NCBI RefSeq assembly: GCF_002078875.1
Contig: NC_034412.1
Coordinates: 13,702,995 to 13,766,994, forward strand
Direction: 5' to 3'
Length of the DNA: 64,000 nucleotides
Source: Numida meleagris
Taxonomy: Eukaryota; Chordata; Aves; Galliformes; Numididae
The notes below the pieces were generated by a model. That model was not told where the DNA came from. It worked only from the letters and a program-made list of their open reading frames with translations, and ran no database searches. The translations under genes were made by a program, and so were the position numbers. Positions 1 to 13,500 of this stretch are shown here, in pieces. The number at the start of each line of letters is the position of its first letter. The first letter of the stretch is position 1.

Positions 1-2658
1 AACGTGTGTACAAAACCATTTTGACTTATATATGTGTCCACATATGCCATAAAAGCAGGAAACCTCCATGCAATAATGATTTCACTTGTTTAACTCAACC
101 TAAATTGCTTGGTCTTTTATAATAAACAGGCCACACAATTCCCTTCTACATGAAAGGCCAGGGGAGAGCCTGCATACAACTTCAGGCATATTTAAGCTTT
201 GTTTTGCTTTTAAAAATAGAAATAAAATAGTGTTTCTTGGTGCTGAATATTCAGAGCGAATAGATTACCCCATGCACCTGTAATTGTTTGTCCTCTAAAC
301 TGCTGGATAACGTGATTTGTTTGAACATGTTGGCAAAGAGTCAGATTATATTGTGAGAGAAGAGTTGAAACAAATTCTGATGTAACTCCAGTATGAGACA
401 TGAAATATATTTTGGGTTGAATGTTTTCTGTCAACCACTGGAGCAATTTTTAAAGTGATGGAAGTACTGAATATTTTGTTTTCAGATTTTAATTAGCATT
501 CCAGTGATGTTGATGGGAGCTTATTATGCAGTTTGACTCTGCCTCTCACAGAAGACAAGTTTGTAAGATACGCTGCTGCTTTTCAGTGCTGTGCAAGAAG
601 AGAAAAAGCTTTATCTGCCACACACACAGTGGGCTGCATCTTGCTCTCTTTAAAAAATTCTTTTTGGAGTTTGGCAATCAGAGTAGAGATGATACACAGG
701 TCACGTCTCCAGCCACTCTGTTTTTGAGTTATGTTTTCTGAGTCTTTAGAATGATGACAAGACTAACCCAGCCTTCCCAGTGTGAAGGCATATTTAGTTC
801 TCTGGTCTGCAAAGGTAGTCCTCAAAATATGAATTTGTTTGGCGTTTTTTTTCTTTTTTCCTTTTCTTCTTTGTTCTCCTTCAGCATTCACTTTCTCCTT
901 GTCTAACTCCTTTCTATCTTCCGCATTACACTCTTTCTGGCTATTCAAGCATTGCAAAGGCGCTGTAAGACTTTGGTAATATTCTGTTTAAAGCGAACTC
1001 CATGTTTACCTGTCTTATAATATGCGTAGCATTGTGGACTGATATGTGCTGTAAGCTGTATTTTAATAATGGTCTTGTTTAAGTAAAGTAAAATGGCTAA
1101 ATGCCCCCTTCTCTCCCATTGTATCTATACTAATTTATTCTGCTGTCTTATGTACAATATTATATGCCTTTTGTTTATGAACTATAGAAGATAATGTTCG
1201 CTATAGCAGTAAGGAAAGGGACTTTTAACTTTCATTTAATAATAAAAGCTTTAGAAACACAAGTATGTAGACATCGATCCACATATTGTATTTATATAAT
1301 TGTAATCATTGTGTATTTTAAATTCTATATAATCTGAAAATCTTCTGGATTATCAATTACATGTATTTCACAGTTAGTACTTGGAATTTAAATAGGTCAA
1401 TGGGACATGGACCATTTATTTTCTGACGTAGAAATTTGTACAGGGTAGTAAAATTTCAGTATAGTTCCTTCAGAGAAACACTGAACTTCAGAAATAAACT
1501 CATTTCAAATTCAAAGGCAAATAGCTTCTATCTGAGTTGTTTCTATTACAGAGGAGATGAGGAAGACATCAGAGATAAGTGTCAGTCAAATTAGGAGATC
1601 TCTGTAAAAAAAAAAAATATATATAAACATAAAATAACTAAAGCTATTTTCTTGAAAGCACTTTAAACCAACCATGTATGGACAATTCTCTGAGTCTGAA
1701 ATCAACTTTTTCATCTGTGGTTAGGTATCCTCTAGCATTGTGCCTCCTTTCTGAAAAGTCAAACTTCTTAGTGTGATCCATTCACATAAAAAATAAATCT
1801 TGAAGAGTAGCATAACGTGGGAAAATATGTTTTAACTAATTTTTTTTCTTTTTTGTGAAGAGATAACTAAACATTTCAATTTCACTGGAAATACTCCTAT
1901 TCTAAAAATATTTTTATCACCCCCCTTTTGGTCAAAAAATCCAAATATAGATATCTTCCATGAAATAGAAAATCCAAGAAACCTTGGTGTTTTAACACTG
2001 AAATGTTTTCCCTTAGCTTTTAATGTAATGTTTTCTTTTCCCTTTGAAAAACTGTGGAAAAACTATATATTCTTTGAACTGAAATGCTTTGTTACATTTG
2101 AAACTGACCAACAAACCACTTCAATTGCGTTGTGCTACGTTTTATTGGTTCATCTTGATTCTTGTGCCTCTTTTGCTACAAATACAAAGATGTTTGACCA
2201 AACTATAACTGTTCCGGCCCACCTTGGTTTCTTTGGAAGAAAACCACAATTTGTCAGCATACCCTAACTGTATGCACCCAAGCTAGTGGTAGGTTAATGT
2301 CAAGCATGTACACAAAAAAAAAATATCTTGATTTCAGCACTGCATTTTGACTTGGGTTGATTCATCCTATAACAGCACAATTTATTTGAATTCTTCCTCT
2401 CTTCCCAATGCCTAGAATGTTTTGTAAATTTTTAAGAAAAAAACAACACTGAATATTGACAGAGAGTTCCTCTCCGGATTATGTAAGTTTCCTTTGTCTT
2501 TTATTCAGTGTCTCTGGAGATAAAGTGGAAGACAAGAGTATTCTCTGGATATTTTTTTCAGTCAATTCCTTTATCCTGGCTTTTCTTAGGATCAGTTTTC
2601 TGTTCCAATACTTTAACACGTTGTAAGACCTCACAGGGTACGAAGTCCTTGGATTGGC
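1..2658. other. Unique AT-rich non-coding DNA
   Basis: I see no coding region here. Frames of 60-80 codons occur on both strands, but they overlap each other, have no domain or motif I recognise, and are of the length expected by chance in AT-rich DNA. The stretch holds a 12-base A run followed by TA repeats at 1606-1626 and several AATAAA matches. The match near 1240 is listed separately because its surroundings resemble a 3' end. It could be a 3' UTR, intron or intergenic DNA, and the sequence does not decide between them. Confidence 0.5.
1238..1300 (+). promoter_or_regulatory. Candidate polyadenylation signal (weak)
   Basis: AATAATAAAAGC near 1240 contains a canonical AATAAA hexamer. A CA dinucleotide follows about 15-20 bases downstream, and then T/G-containing sequence, which is the usual order of signal, cleavage site and downstream element. 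The preceding 300 bases are AT-rich with many stops, as a 3' UTR would be. AATAAA is common by chance in DNA of this composition and I see no upstream coding exon inside the window, so this is only a candidate. Confidence 0.2.
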
Positions 2659-2725
2659 TCTTAATCCCACTGAAGTCAGTGAGAGATTTTCCATCACTGA
2701 CTTCTTTTTGGGAGTAGGATTTCCC
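2659..2725. repeat. Relic of an ancient amniote repeat with inverted core
   Basis: The core is an exact 11-bp inverted repeat, GAAGTCAGTGA (2672-2682) and TCACTGACTTC (2694-2704), separated by 11 bases. On either side are matching outer arms, AATCCCACT on the left and TAGGATTTCC on the right. From memory, this arrangement (a CCACTGAAGTCA arm, a short T-rich loop, a TGACTTC arm, an outer GGATTT) resembles an old interspersed repeat common in reptile and bird genomes. I cannot name the family with certainty. ORFs of 82 and 102 codons across it on the minus strand are not credible genes. Confidence 0.5.
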
Positions 2726-3689
2726 ACCTACCACATCTGTGAGATCTTGTATTTTGCAGAGCAACACTCCGTTATCTTGCTGGAGGGCCACAGGACAGAG
2801 GCAAATGGTGTTGACTTCCTTACATAAGTCAGAAGATTCTTCTTTATTAAAGTCAGTTATGTACAAGCTTTATTATTTTAATCTTCGAGTACATCATTCA
2901 TACTAAGCATCAGTGACTGTATTTTCCTCAATTTCGTATGTGTTCTCCCATCTGGTAAATGCTAATTTACTTTTGGTGTACATTTTCTAATAAAAGAATG
3001 TCTTTCTCAGCTGCATATTATGACAAACATTTTAGGAGCAGACCATTGCATCAAAACAAAAATGCTGACAGCTACTGTTAGATTTGAGGTAAAAATTGGA
3101 TAAAAAAATCAAAGAAAGAAGCATGAAACACTCATTTTAGAAAATTATTGAAGTTTCTACATAAACAGAGGTTTGATTATTAAGAAAAAAAAAAAAAGCT
3201 TGTATTGCTTGCATCAGAAATGCATGACCTGGGGATTTTTTTTCTGCTTTATATGCCTTATTAGGAACATGAGAATCATTTAAAGGTTCAGTTCCAGTGG
3301 GTAATAAAATTAGTAGAAAATGTCAAACATGAAATATTTGATTTTTTTCTTCTGTCTTAAATTGAATAATTTTTCTCTCAGAACATTTTTTTCCTTGGAT
3401 TTGTTTTTGATTTTTACAGTGATCTTGACAGAAAATATTCTGTTTTTTTCATTCACAGAATCAATTTTTAAAATAAAACTATTATTATTGATGAAAATTG
3501 TCCCATGCCTTCTAAATCAGTGCATATGCATGCTCTGAAATATCTGTCTTTGTGAGCTCCATGTATCTGAAATACGCTTTATCATATATCCTATCAGGAA
3601 GCCCACACTCCCATTTACAAATCGGAAGACAGCCAATAGAGTCATCAGAACCACAATACATCGTCTGTAGCAAAAAGAAAATATTTCCA
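2726..3689. other. Unique AT-rich DNA, no gene seen
   Basis: Nothing codes here that I can support. The stretch contains an A run at about 3184-3197 and T-rich sequence around 3340-3480 that produces a hydrophobic, low-complexity 72-codon frame. Around 3612-3640 the words CCATTTACAAAT and GGAAGACAG resemble the conserved core of MIR in antisense, but the match is too short to annotate. Confidence 0.45.
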
Positions 3690-3778
3690 GCACAGAAGGG
3701 TTGAGGTTGGAAGGAATCTTTGGAAATGGATTATCTAGTACTACCTTCTGACCTCAACAATGTCCCCTAGAGGAGTAG
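3690..3778 (-). mobile_element. CR1 LINE 3' tail, old fragment
   Basis: CACAGAAGGGTTGAGGTTGGAAGGAATCTTTGGAAAT-type sequence followed by a diverged TCATCTAGTCCAACC block matches the antisense of the CR1 3' untranslated tail. The homology ends near the AATGTCCCCTAGAGG segment. The copy is about 90 bp, strongly 5'-truncated and more diverged than the CR1 copies at 24127 and 53395, so it is an old insertion. No coding part remains. Confidence 0.7.
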
Positions 3779-6700
3779 TAGAATAAAGACAATGATGCAG
3801 ATTGTTGTAGGTCAGGAAATCACATGAAGTCTGTCCTTCACACAGGATTGCCTACAAGGCTAGAAGTGTAAAAGATTTTTAGTAAATTGCAGCCGCAGTT
3901 GAGCACTTTATTGACTCCTCTATTTTGTGTGTCAGCATAGCAGTTCTGTGTGTTTGTGGCAAACCAGTGTTGTGAAAGTAGAGAGCCACCTGAGCTGCCC
4001 ATAGATTTGTAGAGGATGACTGTGTTCAGTTCCTAGGATAAAACACAACAGAAAAAAGCAGCACAACAATGTTATGAACTAAGATTGACTGTTTCCAGCA
4101 GTTCCCTTTTATTCTTAAATGGAGGGAGTCTTTAGTGAAAAGTGACAGAGAAAATTTGGATAAAAGACTGAGTACTTCATTGTTTTCAATGAGATCAATT
4201 TCCAATGAATCTTATAAAATGAAAAGTGATAAATAAGTAGTCACCATAGCAATAGGGTGTGTACACACGTATTTGTTGAGGGAATCTTCCAACGGCAGAT
4301 TGTGGGCTGTTCACAGCTGCAAACATTGGTTTATGGAGACGTATTTCATCGGTTACAGACTCTTACATAAACAAGCTGAGCAAACAAGCTGGAGCCATGT
4401 AAACCCATAATTACTCTCTCTAAATCTCTGCACTGACATACTTCTTGGTGCTGTTGGAGATATTTACAGTCCAACAGTACTTGAGGTATCATCAAGGACT
4501 CTCATCTAATGCCTGTCTTGCTCAATTTCCCACTGAAGTACTAAATAATCCTCTGCAAGAATCTTGCTTTGCTTCCTAAACTATTCTCACTCTCCTCAGT
4601 GTAGAAAAAGACTACAAATCACATTCAGAAATAGTAATGTAAGCCTTGCAGACAGAATTTATTGTACGCATCTAATTGTTTTTATCACGTTTCATTTGGG
4701 GTGCATGAGACAGGACCAAGAAGTACATGGAGTTTGGAAGACAGAGGGGATATTACACTTGTTCAGCTGACATCTAAAGTAAACATTTGCATCCTGCTTC
4801 AAAGCCTTCGGCAGTGACCTTAGTAAGCTTTAACACTATAGTATGCTTCATTTGCTGGCAGGCATCCAAGCTACATATTCACATATTCTGCAAAAATATA
4901 GCTCATAATGTCCTGCAGTACATTATAGATAGGGAAGTTGTTGTTGCTTTAAAATAATAACAGTTGAAAGACTGAAATGTAAATAGTCCTCAGCCATATA
5001 AAATTTACATTATTAAATCCTGCAGTGGTAATTTCATGTAATTCTGCTACGTGCATCAAGCTTTCTGATAGGCAATATTAGTGAAAATATCTTTGTCATC
5101 AAAACCACATTCAGTATAGCAGAAACAAGAAAAAAGAGAAAGCTTTGTATAAAATTGACATAGCAGCTGACAGATTTAGGAGTGGAAAACAAAATGACCA
5201 AATAAAATAGAAATGGTTCAGCTGCCTCAAACAGACAAGGTTTTTTCAGCTTATTATGAATTTAGACAATAATTGCCTTGGATATGGTGCTAAAATGAGA
5301 CATATGGGGTTACAGGCAGAACTTATCGCAATCACCATGATCTGTAAAGGAAATGTAGGCTGAGTAGGCTGAGGCTCCACAGCAACAGAGAAAAGCGCTC
5401 ACTTTCAAAAACCTTCAATGCCCAGTTATTCAAAGTGATTAAAGCTAGATTAAAATCCAGGAAGTTCACTTTTTTTTAGTGTATTAAATAAGCTAACTTC
5501 AGCATTACATGTTCTTTGTGGTCCCTATTTCACATTTCTGTAACGACTTCTCTGCCAGCTCTTGGTACAAGAATGCTAAAGACATCACTATACAACAAAA
5601 GAGCACAGAATAATAGTAATAATTAACAGTAGTATGGAGCTTTGCAGTGTGTATGCCTTCCCATGATTGGGGGAGAAATAATTCTAAGCGTCCCTGACAC
5701 ATTATTGGTATGTTTGGGATTCTTAGTGTTTCCATAGCACCTGACAAAAATTGAATGGGATCGGACTCTCAGTGGGGCAAAATGTTACAGCATATGCTGT
5801 GAATGCGATTGTTTCTTGCTTTAGAAAATAGAAATGTTATAAAATATTGAAGAGACTTTACATACAGTTCTGATAATAAAAGAGAAAGAGTCCAAACCCA
5901 CTGTGGCTTGGATCAGGGTGAAGTTACTGATATTTTTTTTAACCAGGTTTTATGGTTTATTACAGTTTGTCATGACTGAGAATCATTTCATGGAAGTGGA
6001 ATCAAATGTAGATACAGGATCGGTCTATAATTGCGAAGTATATAAATTAAATTGCTCATACTGACAAATTTTCTCTACATCCTAAATGTGTTACATCTAT
6101 TTCTTTTAAAATCTAACACTACCGTGTAATGTACAATGTCTTGTAAATCAATTGGTGATCTACACAGTAGGCCATATCTTAGTGTTATTTAAATGGTTTG
6201 TCCAAGATATACTATAGGGAAAAGCAAAATAGTCTTCTGTCCCAGCAGTCGTCTTCATACTTGAAAGTGCAGATGTTCTGCTTATCTGCTGAACTGAGAA
6301 ATCTCTCTGATTGCATTCACAGAAAAGTAATCTTGAAAAAAAGAGAATTTAAACATTATGATGTATATTAGGTGGTGTTTCAGTTTTTCATTTACTTGCT
6401 CTTGATTTTTATTGTAAACTTTGTAATGCATGATAAGCAGTGCCAGGATAACAGGCAGTCATGCTGTGGGAATGGATTATTGTGTTATTGTGAGCTGCAA
6501 TTCATTTCCCTTCATTTGATGGGCTTTCTCAAAATTAAAAAAAATAACGGAAAAAAAAAGATTTAAGAAACTTTCATGTCTAGCACGGGCAATAAAATGG
6601 TGTAGTTCTTGCACATTTTGCTGTGTCTTTAGACAGAGCACTGAGCAAGTGGGCAGCTTGTCCCAGCAATGCCTCCAGCAGCCTGTGTTACTCCGCTGAG

Positions 6701-7149
6701 TCACCCAAGGAGGCCTAATTCCGATTCTCTGCTTGGGTGAGTGACAGAGGAATTTCTCACAGCTGAAGATGAAGAAGCTGAGTAATGTTTTATGTTAATT
6801 CTCTGCTCTCCTTCCTGTTTGCTCCTATGACTAATGAGTGTTTTCTCCTCAAAAGCCAAGTGTCAAAGTTGGGATGTTTTGTATGGAATTGGTTCCAAAA
6901 CTCTATGGCCCAGCTTTCTCTCCCTGTGATGAGACATTGAATTTTAAAGGACAATTTTTAATTTCATCCGTTAATTTTAACTATGATAATAGTTTGTTCT
7001 CTGTAAGGCACTTTAATCTGATCATTTTCTGCCTTGTTTACATGGAGAAATTGAAGTCTAATGTTATTTGATGGCTAACTGTTAGATAACAAAATTAAAA
7101 GGCAGGTTCTTGACAGAAATTGATTTAGGATGATGCACTCAAAATAAGT
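3779..7149. other. Unique non-coding DNA with a possible old LINE scrap
   Basis: No gene is supported. Between about 5640 and 5765 the minus strand reads GATCCCATT, then AGGTGCTATGGAAACACTAAG, then CAGGGACGCTT. That order resembles the tail of an old L3/CR1-like element (a CCCCATTGTGCTAGG, CTGTACAAACACA, CAGTCCCTGCC order in better-preserved copies, as I recall it). The match is weak. At 6690-6705 there is a TGAGTCA (AP-1 type) word, which is not evidence of function alone. Confidence 0.35.
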
Positions 7150-7280
7150 ATTAATTCTCATAAAATCCCCATGATTTAAGCCTAGAGCAATATAGGGAAA
7201 ACTGCTCAAAGTCATTTTTTAGGATGCAAAATTGAATTGAGATCTTCAGAAAGAAGCAGGAACCAGAAGCCAGCAGCGTA
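7150..7280 (-). repeat. MIR-like SINE relic (antisense, diverged)
   Basis: The order AAAATCCCCAT, an A/G-rich spacer, AAAACTGCTCAAAGTCATTTT and then ATTGAATTGAGATCTTCAG follows the antisense MIR order (CCCCATTTTACAG, TGACTTGCCCAAGGTCAC, GGATTTGAACCC). Several words are lost, so this is a diverged copy at best. MIR was active before birds and mammals split, and relics of this quality are expected in bird genomes. Confidence 0.4.
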
Positions 7281-7496
7281 GTATGTAAAGAATTTCACAT
7301 GCTTTAAGGGGTGATCTCTAGTTGACTGATTTTGGGTGGGGAAGGTTGGCAAAATTTCAAATTTAGAAACGATTACTTGACTGGCTGTTTGAAATTCATC
7401 CTCCTAACAATTTTTTTTAATGACAATAAAAGGAGGAGATATTGAAGAAATTAATGGAAGTAAGAAATAAGAAAATCTAAGAGTGGTTGGTCCATT

Positions 7497-7520
7497 AAAA
7501 AAAAACAAACAAACAAACAA
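7497..7520. repeat. A-run plus (CAAA)n simple repeat
   Basis: Nine A bases are followed directly by three and a half CAAA units. It is a short microsatellite with no sign of being the tail of a recognisable retroposon. Confidence 0.9.
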
Positions 7521-10500
7521 TAGGGAATAGGGCAATGACAGACAATTGAAAAACCTTAAAAAATATTGTAGGCATATTAAACATTTTTTGGTGATAGATC
7601 CATGTAAAGAAGGTGGTGAATAGTACCTCACTTTGTGAACAGTATGTTTCTTCATTTATTTTCTCTTCAGTTGCAGGAGGGCTTTAATACAATTTGACCT
7701 TATTTTACACGTCCCTATATTAATCTCTAATCTCTATTTTTAGAAGTGTAATAATGTGCATTAGAGTAAAAATCCACTGTAGTATGCTTGTGATAGCTTC
7801 AGATTTATGTTTTTAATTTTTATCCAGCCTATTGCTTCTAGGAGCAAACAACATACACCAAAAACATTAAGAAAAATATGATTGTTTGCACTGAAATCAG
7901 GAAGTTGAAATTCTTGCATTTTGACAGCATATCCAAACTTGCTTGGTTCTCACCCTTTTCTGTACATCATCTATATATATTTTCTGGGCTTTTTTTTCCT
8001 GCAAAATGGGATCTGAGTGCTCTTAGATTTTATATTTCTAGTGAGAAGTGTGATGTATCTGCAGATTTTCTTCTTTTTTTGCTGCTGACAGAAATGCTCT
8101 ATCTTTTGTTTAGTAAAACTTGAAAAAACTTACTTCCATGCACTACCTTCTGCATTCAGATTCTTGTCATTTTGTCCATAGTAACGGCTCAAAAATGCAA
8201 TGTCTGCCAAATGCAAAACAAGATTAAAAGAAATAGAATAATAAGAGGAATATTTCATTTCATTGCTGCTTTCTCGTGAACTATTTCAATCTCCGTATAT
8301 GTGCTTCACGAAATCCCTTTTCCAGATTGTTAAACAGAATGTCTATTCTTTAGGGCAACGACTTGTTCTTTTGAATATTCTCCCTTGATTGCATTATTCC
8401 TTCACCATGTAGTCTCTGGTTCTAGTGCTCTGTTTATCTCCTTAGTATGTACACATTTCATTCTGTAGCTACACCTTGGCAATGTGCTGTGCCTCATATT
8501 CACATTTTCTCTGAATGGTTTTTAAGTAGACTTCATTTTCTCCATGTGTGTTATCCAGACATACATCTGTTTCTGCCTCCACATGCAACCCTCTACTTGC
8601 ACTGCCTCATCCTGTTTAGAGTATAACTACTTCAGGTCAATGACCTACCAGCACTGTATCAGGTGCATTTTTAAGTGCTGTGATTATGGTGAAGAAATAA
8701 CCACTGTGTCCTGTGCAATATCAAGTGGATAGGATTTACTGGTAGTATGGTGGTGAAGGATAGCCATTTCTTTATTTTTTGGCATTACAGCAGCTGTCAA
8801 TATATGGAAGGAGTCATTTAACGATTTTCACCATGGGCCTATAATCCATAACTACGTTTATAGCTGAGAAAATGTAAAAACCCAGTAGGTTTGGGCTGGA
8901 ACCATTCATAAATACATACAAATGGTCTGTTCCTGCTCAGAAAAGCTATTTCATGGTGCTGTCAGATTAATGTACCCCAAAACTATAAAATGTGACAAAA
9001 TGAATGTTTTTTATTCAATTCTTAGAAACTGTTTCTGTAGCGTCTAAGACACTACTAAGACATAGGCTTCAGTACTATTCCAGAAAAGTTTCTACCTTCA
9101 AACACAAAAACTGAACTGGAAATCTTTATTGTCTGAAATATTAGACTAAATCTTAAGTGTTTCTATTATATGGCAAGAGTAATAATTCTGTTTGAATCAA
9201 TGATGTTATATTCTCACTTATGCAAAAAGGAGAATTTTGTGCAAGTGGAGTCACACTGATTTATAGAAGGGTAGATCTGAATCCTTTTTTTGACAGCATA
9301 CAATGGAGGCAAAGTTCATGGAGATTAAACAGTTAAAGGTTTGTTTCTGTTTTCTGTTTAGTGGTGTAGATTCCAAGGTGAAACATAGCAAGGTGTAAAA
9401 GAGAGGAGAGCCACAACACTTCTCATTTCTCTCTTAGATTGCATTTGAGGAGGTTCAAAACCAAATTTCCCTGTATATGTATGAGGAGATTAATTTTCAC
9501 TTAATAAGTTTTCCTGCTTTTTCTGCTGTATCAGAATGTGTGGAGGTACTCCATTTACTCTGCAGAATTATTGGAGATCTCCAAAACCCTTGAACAAATG
9601 AGCCTTCTGTACACTGTTGAAATGTATGTCAAAGAATCAAGATGTGTGACTGATGTATCTAAAACTTTGAACAGGGTGTTAGCCTACATAACTGGTACCT
9701 ACAAGGAACCTGAGCTCCTTGAATTAATGTGATGCAGCTACTTTGATATAGCAGTGTATTTATTTTAAAAATAAATGACTTTTCTGTCATCATATGCATT
9801 CAGTTCAGGAACTTACAGCTGAAGCATCTACCAGTTGGTAGTTCATGTTTATATTTTCACTTCATGAAAATGGTTGTTTTTTCAAACATGTCTTCACGCA
9901 AAAATTGACCAAATATAGACTGTCTGAAATCATACAACTATTCAGTTGCAGCCAGTCAGTGTTGTATAGGAAGGGCCTGGAAAGGAAGATGCTGAATATT
10001 CCCTGAAGATCAGTTCACCAGATATGGTGACAGAGTAGCTGCTCAGAAGCAGAAGGCTGATATCTAGTGATCAGAAACAAGGGCCAGAGATTAAAGATGA
10101 AAACGAGAAAGCAGGAGAGAGCCCTTCTTTATAACAGCAGAATAAACCAAACAATATTTTTTACTGGGGGTAGGCAGAGAAGAAAGTGGTAGTAATTGAT
10201 ATTGCTAACCAGCTTCATTGTCTTTCAATTCTATGTTTGCTGTTTGAGAAGGTGTAGAAAGTGCCCCCAGAACAGGAGTCTCATAATAGACATCTCAGCT
10301 GAGACTTCAAATCTCCAGTTTGTCCTGCTGTAGCACAAGTTGCATTGCATTGCTTCAGAGACTGTCTTCCAATGTTGTTCAGTCAGAAGGAATTTAAACA
10401 TATATGTATTCCTTAATGTGACAATATGAGACTGCATCCGCAAACTGAAAAGTAGTAATGTTTCATCAAATGAAGCAATCCTAAAATGGTTTTCTCTACA

Positions 10501-13500
10501 TATTTCCATTAAAAAGCTTCCAGCAATAAGAGGAATAAGAGGTACTACAGTAGATGTGCTCTGGCTAATACGTATTTTTACATAGTATGCAACACATCTG
10601 AGGTGTTATCATTTTGCTTTGTGTAGTTTAGTATCTCAGTAGCTTTAGAAAAGTTGTCAGACTACATCTAGATATGGTGATTAATTTTAAGTTGTATCAT
10701 CTTGATCCAGTTCTTCACTGAATAGACATGGGGCAAACAACATAAGAGAGAATCATAATAACCAATAGCAGGAACAATTTTATGATGAAGCTTTTAATAT
10801 TATTTCTACTATTAATTTACTTTGTAATTAAAATTCAGGAATGGTAGTATGATAATCACTTTGCTGTGATGAGAGAATGGGGAACTCACTGCTATTTACC
10901 AAAAAGTTGCAGAACATGAGTATTGATCACTCTTCTGTAGCTATTTGTAGGTAGCCAATTGCGCCTCTTACCTTGGACTGTGAGTTGACTTCCTCTGAAA
11001 TCACAGCAGGGGAAGGAGTTCTTGCTTTCCTCAGAGAGTTCATTGGCAAGAGCGGACTCTTGCTAGTGTGCTGAGGCTGCTGTTCTGTTTATTGGGTGTG
11101 CATGTAGCTCCCGGGCTACAGGAACCAGGACACATCCCCTGTGCAGAGACTGAGTACTGTTCTGCTTCACATTACAGAATGTCCTTGGCAGTGGTCTTTG
11201 CTCTAATGGCCAGAAGAGAACACTAATGTAAGCTCTTTATTTCACAAGTAAATAAGTGTGACATTTTCTCATTGCTGCAGGATTATTCACATCTGTTTCT
11301 CCCAGGATGAGATTACTGAGATGCAATTTCTAAAGAAAATCCATTTCAGATTCTGAAGCTGAAGCTAGTGCAAAATACTTCCATGTGTTCATTAATATCT
11401 ACAGTGAGAAATATTAGATTGCTGCTATTTGACCTTCATTGTTGTTTAATAGGTTTCTGGATGGAAGAGGGTACTGATTGTAACACAGTTTGGTGTGTTT
11501 TGGAGTCAGCATTCTGTGTGCATTTCCTTTCTGACTGTTGTATATTAACCACAGCTGAGGTTAGCAAAAGGAAGTATTTGGAACTTCTATACTACAAATG
11601 AAAGAAAGAGAGCCAGTTTCTGCATGATATTTCCCCAGAAGAAACAGGGGTTTGGAACTTGTCTTTCAACTGTGGGTCCATGTAAAGTCATTAAAAAGAA
11701 TAATAGGGAACAGGGATTTAGCAATTTCTTGGCCCTCTTTGAAGCAGCACCATCCTTTTTCTTTTGCTAATACTGTTGACTATGGCATGTGCTAAGGTGA
11801 ATATTTTATGTTAGGCTGTAATTTAAACGTACAGAGTACAGGCAGAACTACGAGAAACTTCCTTTGTATTCCTATCCTCCTAATTTTTACTGTCCTTTCT
11901 CCCTGCAAAAATTTGTTAGCAATTAATTACATACTAGCTTCAATAAACTTGTCACTGGTATTAGCTGCAAGTGTTTCATTCATATACTATCTTTTCATTA
12001 ATCTAGTAATATTTCTGCTATATCTCTGTTCAATTGCACTTATTTGGTGTTTTGCATTTATATACTTTCTAAAGCATCCTTTAAAGCAATTACCTTTTTC
12101 TAATCAGAGAACATAGCAGTTAAAACATCTGGTATACGTATTTCCTACTTATTAATTTTAAAGGCCTTTCCTCATGCATTTGCAACATAGCTATAATTCA
12201 TTAATACATTAAAACTAGGAATATCAATTTGTATATAGGTTTGGAGATAAATATACCGGGATATGGGGCTCTGGGGATTCCATTCTTCATCTGTGCATAC
12301 ATTGCACTATATTGGGAAAGTCAAGAAAGTACCTCCATGGAACAGTGATGCCTTTGGTGATTTAACTGTGTCCATAGTGATTCTGTCTCTGATATTATTT
12401 GCAATAGTATAACTAAAGAGCTGTCTCTGTTCTGAAGAAATTAACCAAAGGTCAAATTTTCCCAGCTGGTATTTGAATTTCTTTTATTAGTTCCTTCTCC
12501 TTGAAATATACATTCATATGGTTCAGTGTGATATAATGATATTACTAGAGAGCTAATATATCCAGCAAGCTACCAGGTAGTCTACACGTAGTTCTTTCTA
12601 TTTGGAAAATATCCTGAAGTATTTTTTAAATTTCAGGTTAATGTTCTATTCTTTTTGAAATTACGTGATATCCTTTACAGCCCCAAACGTATCATTTTAA
12701 TTGTCTGGAAAGAAAGAGGTGCTTTTAAAGTAGATGAATGGATATCAGGCGTGTTTTCCATCTTTTTTCTTCTCATATATCAAGAGACTGTGGTTTAGTT
12801 GTAATGATTTGTTTTTCAGAAAGATTGCACATAATTATTTTTTTCTAATGTTCTGTGGATATTGTGGTATACTTATACAAAATTGGAAACACTAAGGGTA
12901 ATGCATTGGCCAGAGGAAAATAAGGTACTAAAGTAAATGAGGATCTGGTAATGAACTGGAAAATTAAGAATTTAGATGATAAATCATTCCTTTTGCTATG
13001 ACCCTGAACATATACACCTTTTGGGAAATCGTAGAGACTGAAACAAGAGCCAAAATATAAATAAAGTCTGCATCACAGCTATTCAAAATCAGATTTTTTA
13101 TAATGTTACCTTATTTTAGTGAACTTCTCTGCAGAGATACTAGAAATATATCATGCTTTTAATATTAAAGTTAGATTATATTAATATTATTGTTAGATTC
13201 AAGCTTGATTTTTTCATGTAGTTAATCATACCTATGGGTAGTTAGTTCCTTCACCAGAGTGTCCATTAATGATTTAAATAGCTGCAGCTGTTTTAGAGGA
13301 AGGAATTGACAGTTTATTGTAGATTTCTTACACGTGTGTATTTTCTCCTTTGGGGACTTATTTTGCATTTCTTGCTTACCTCCAGATCCTACTGGTGTTT
13401 TCTGAAAGTTTCACAGAAGGTCTTTTGGGAAACCTTATGCATTTCCTACTGCTGGGAGCCAGAATTTAGGTTGCAATTACATAGCTGTCTTCTGTGCAAG

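Noticed and set aside
2479..2866. Two minus-strand ORFs with many charged residues
   Set aside because: They cross an old inverted-repeat element, overlap each other, and show no domain.
11808..12116. 102-codon hydrophobic ORF, possible membrane protein
   Set aside because: Ile/Leu/Phe/Tyr runs come directly from T- and A-rich DNA. There are no regularly spaced helices with charged loops.
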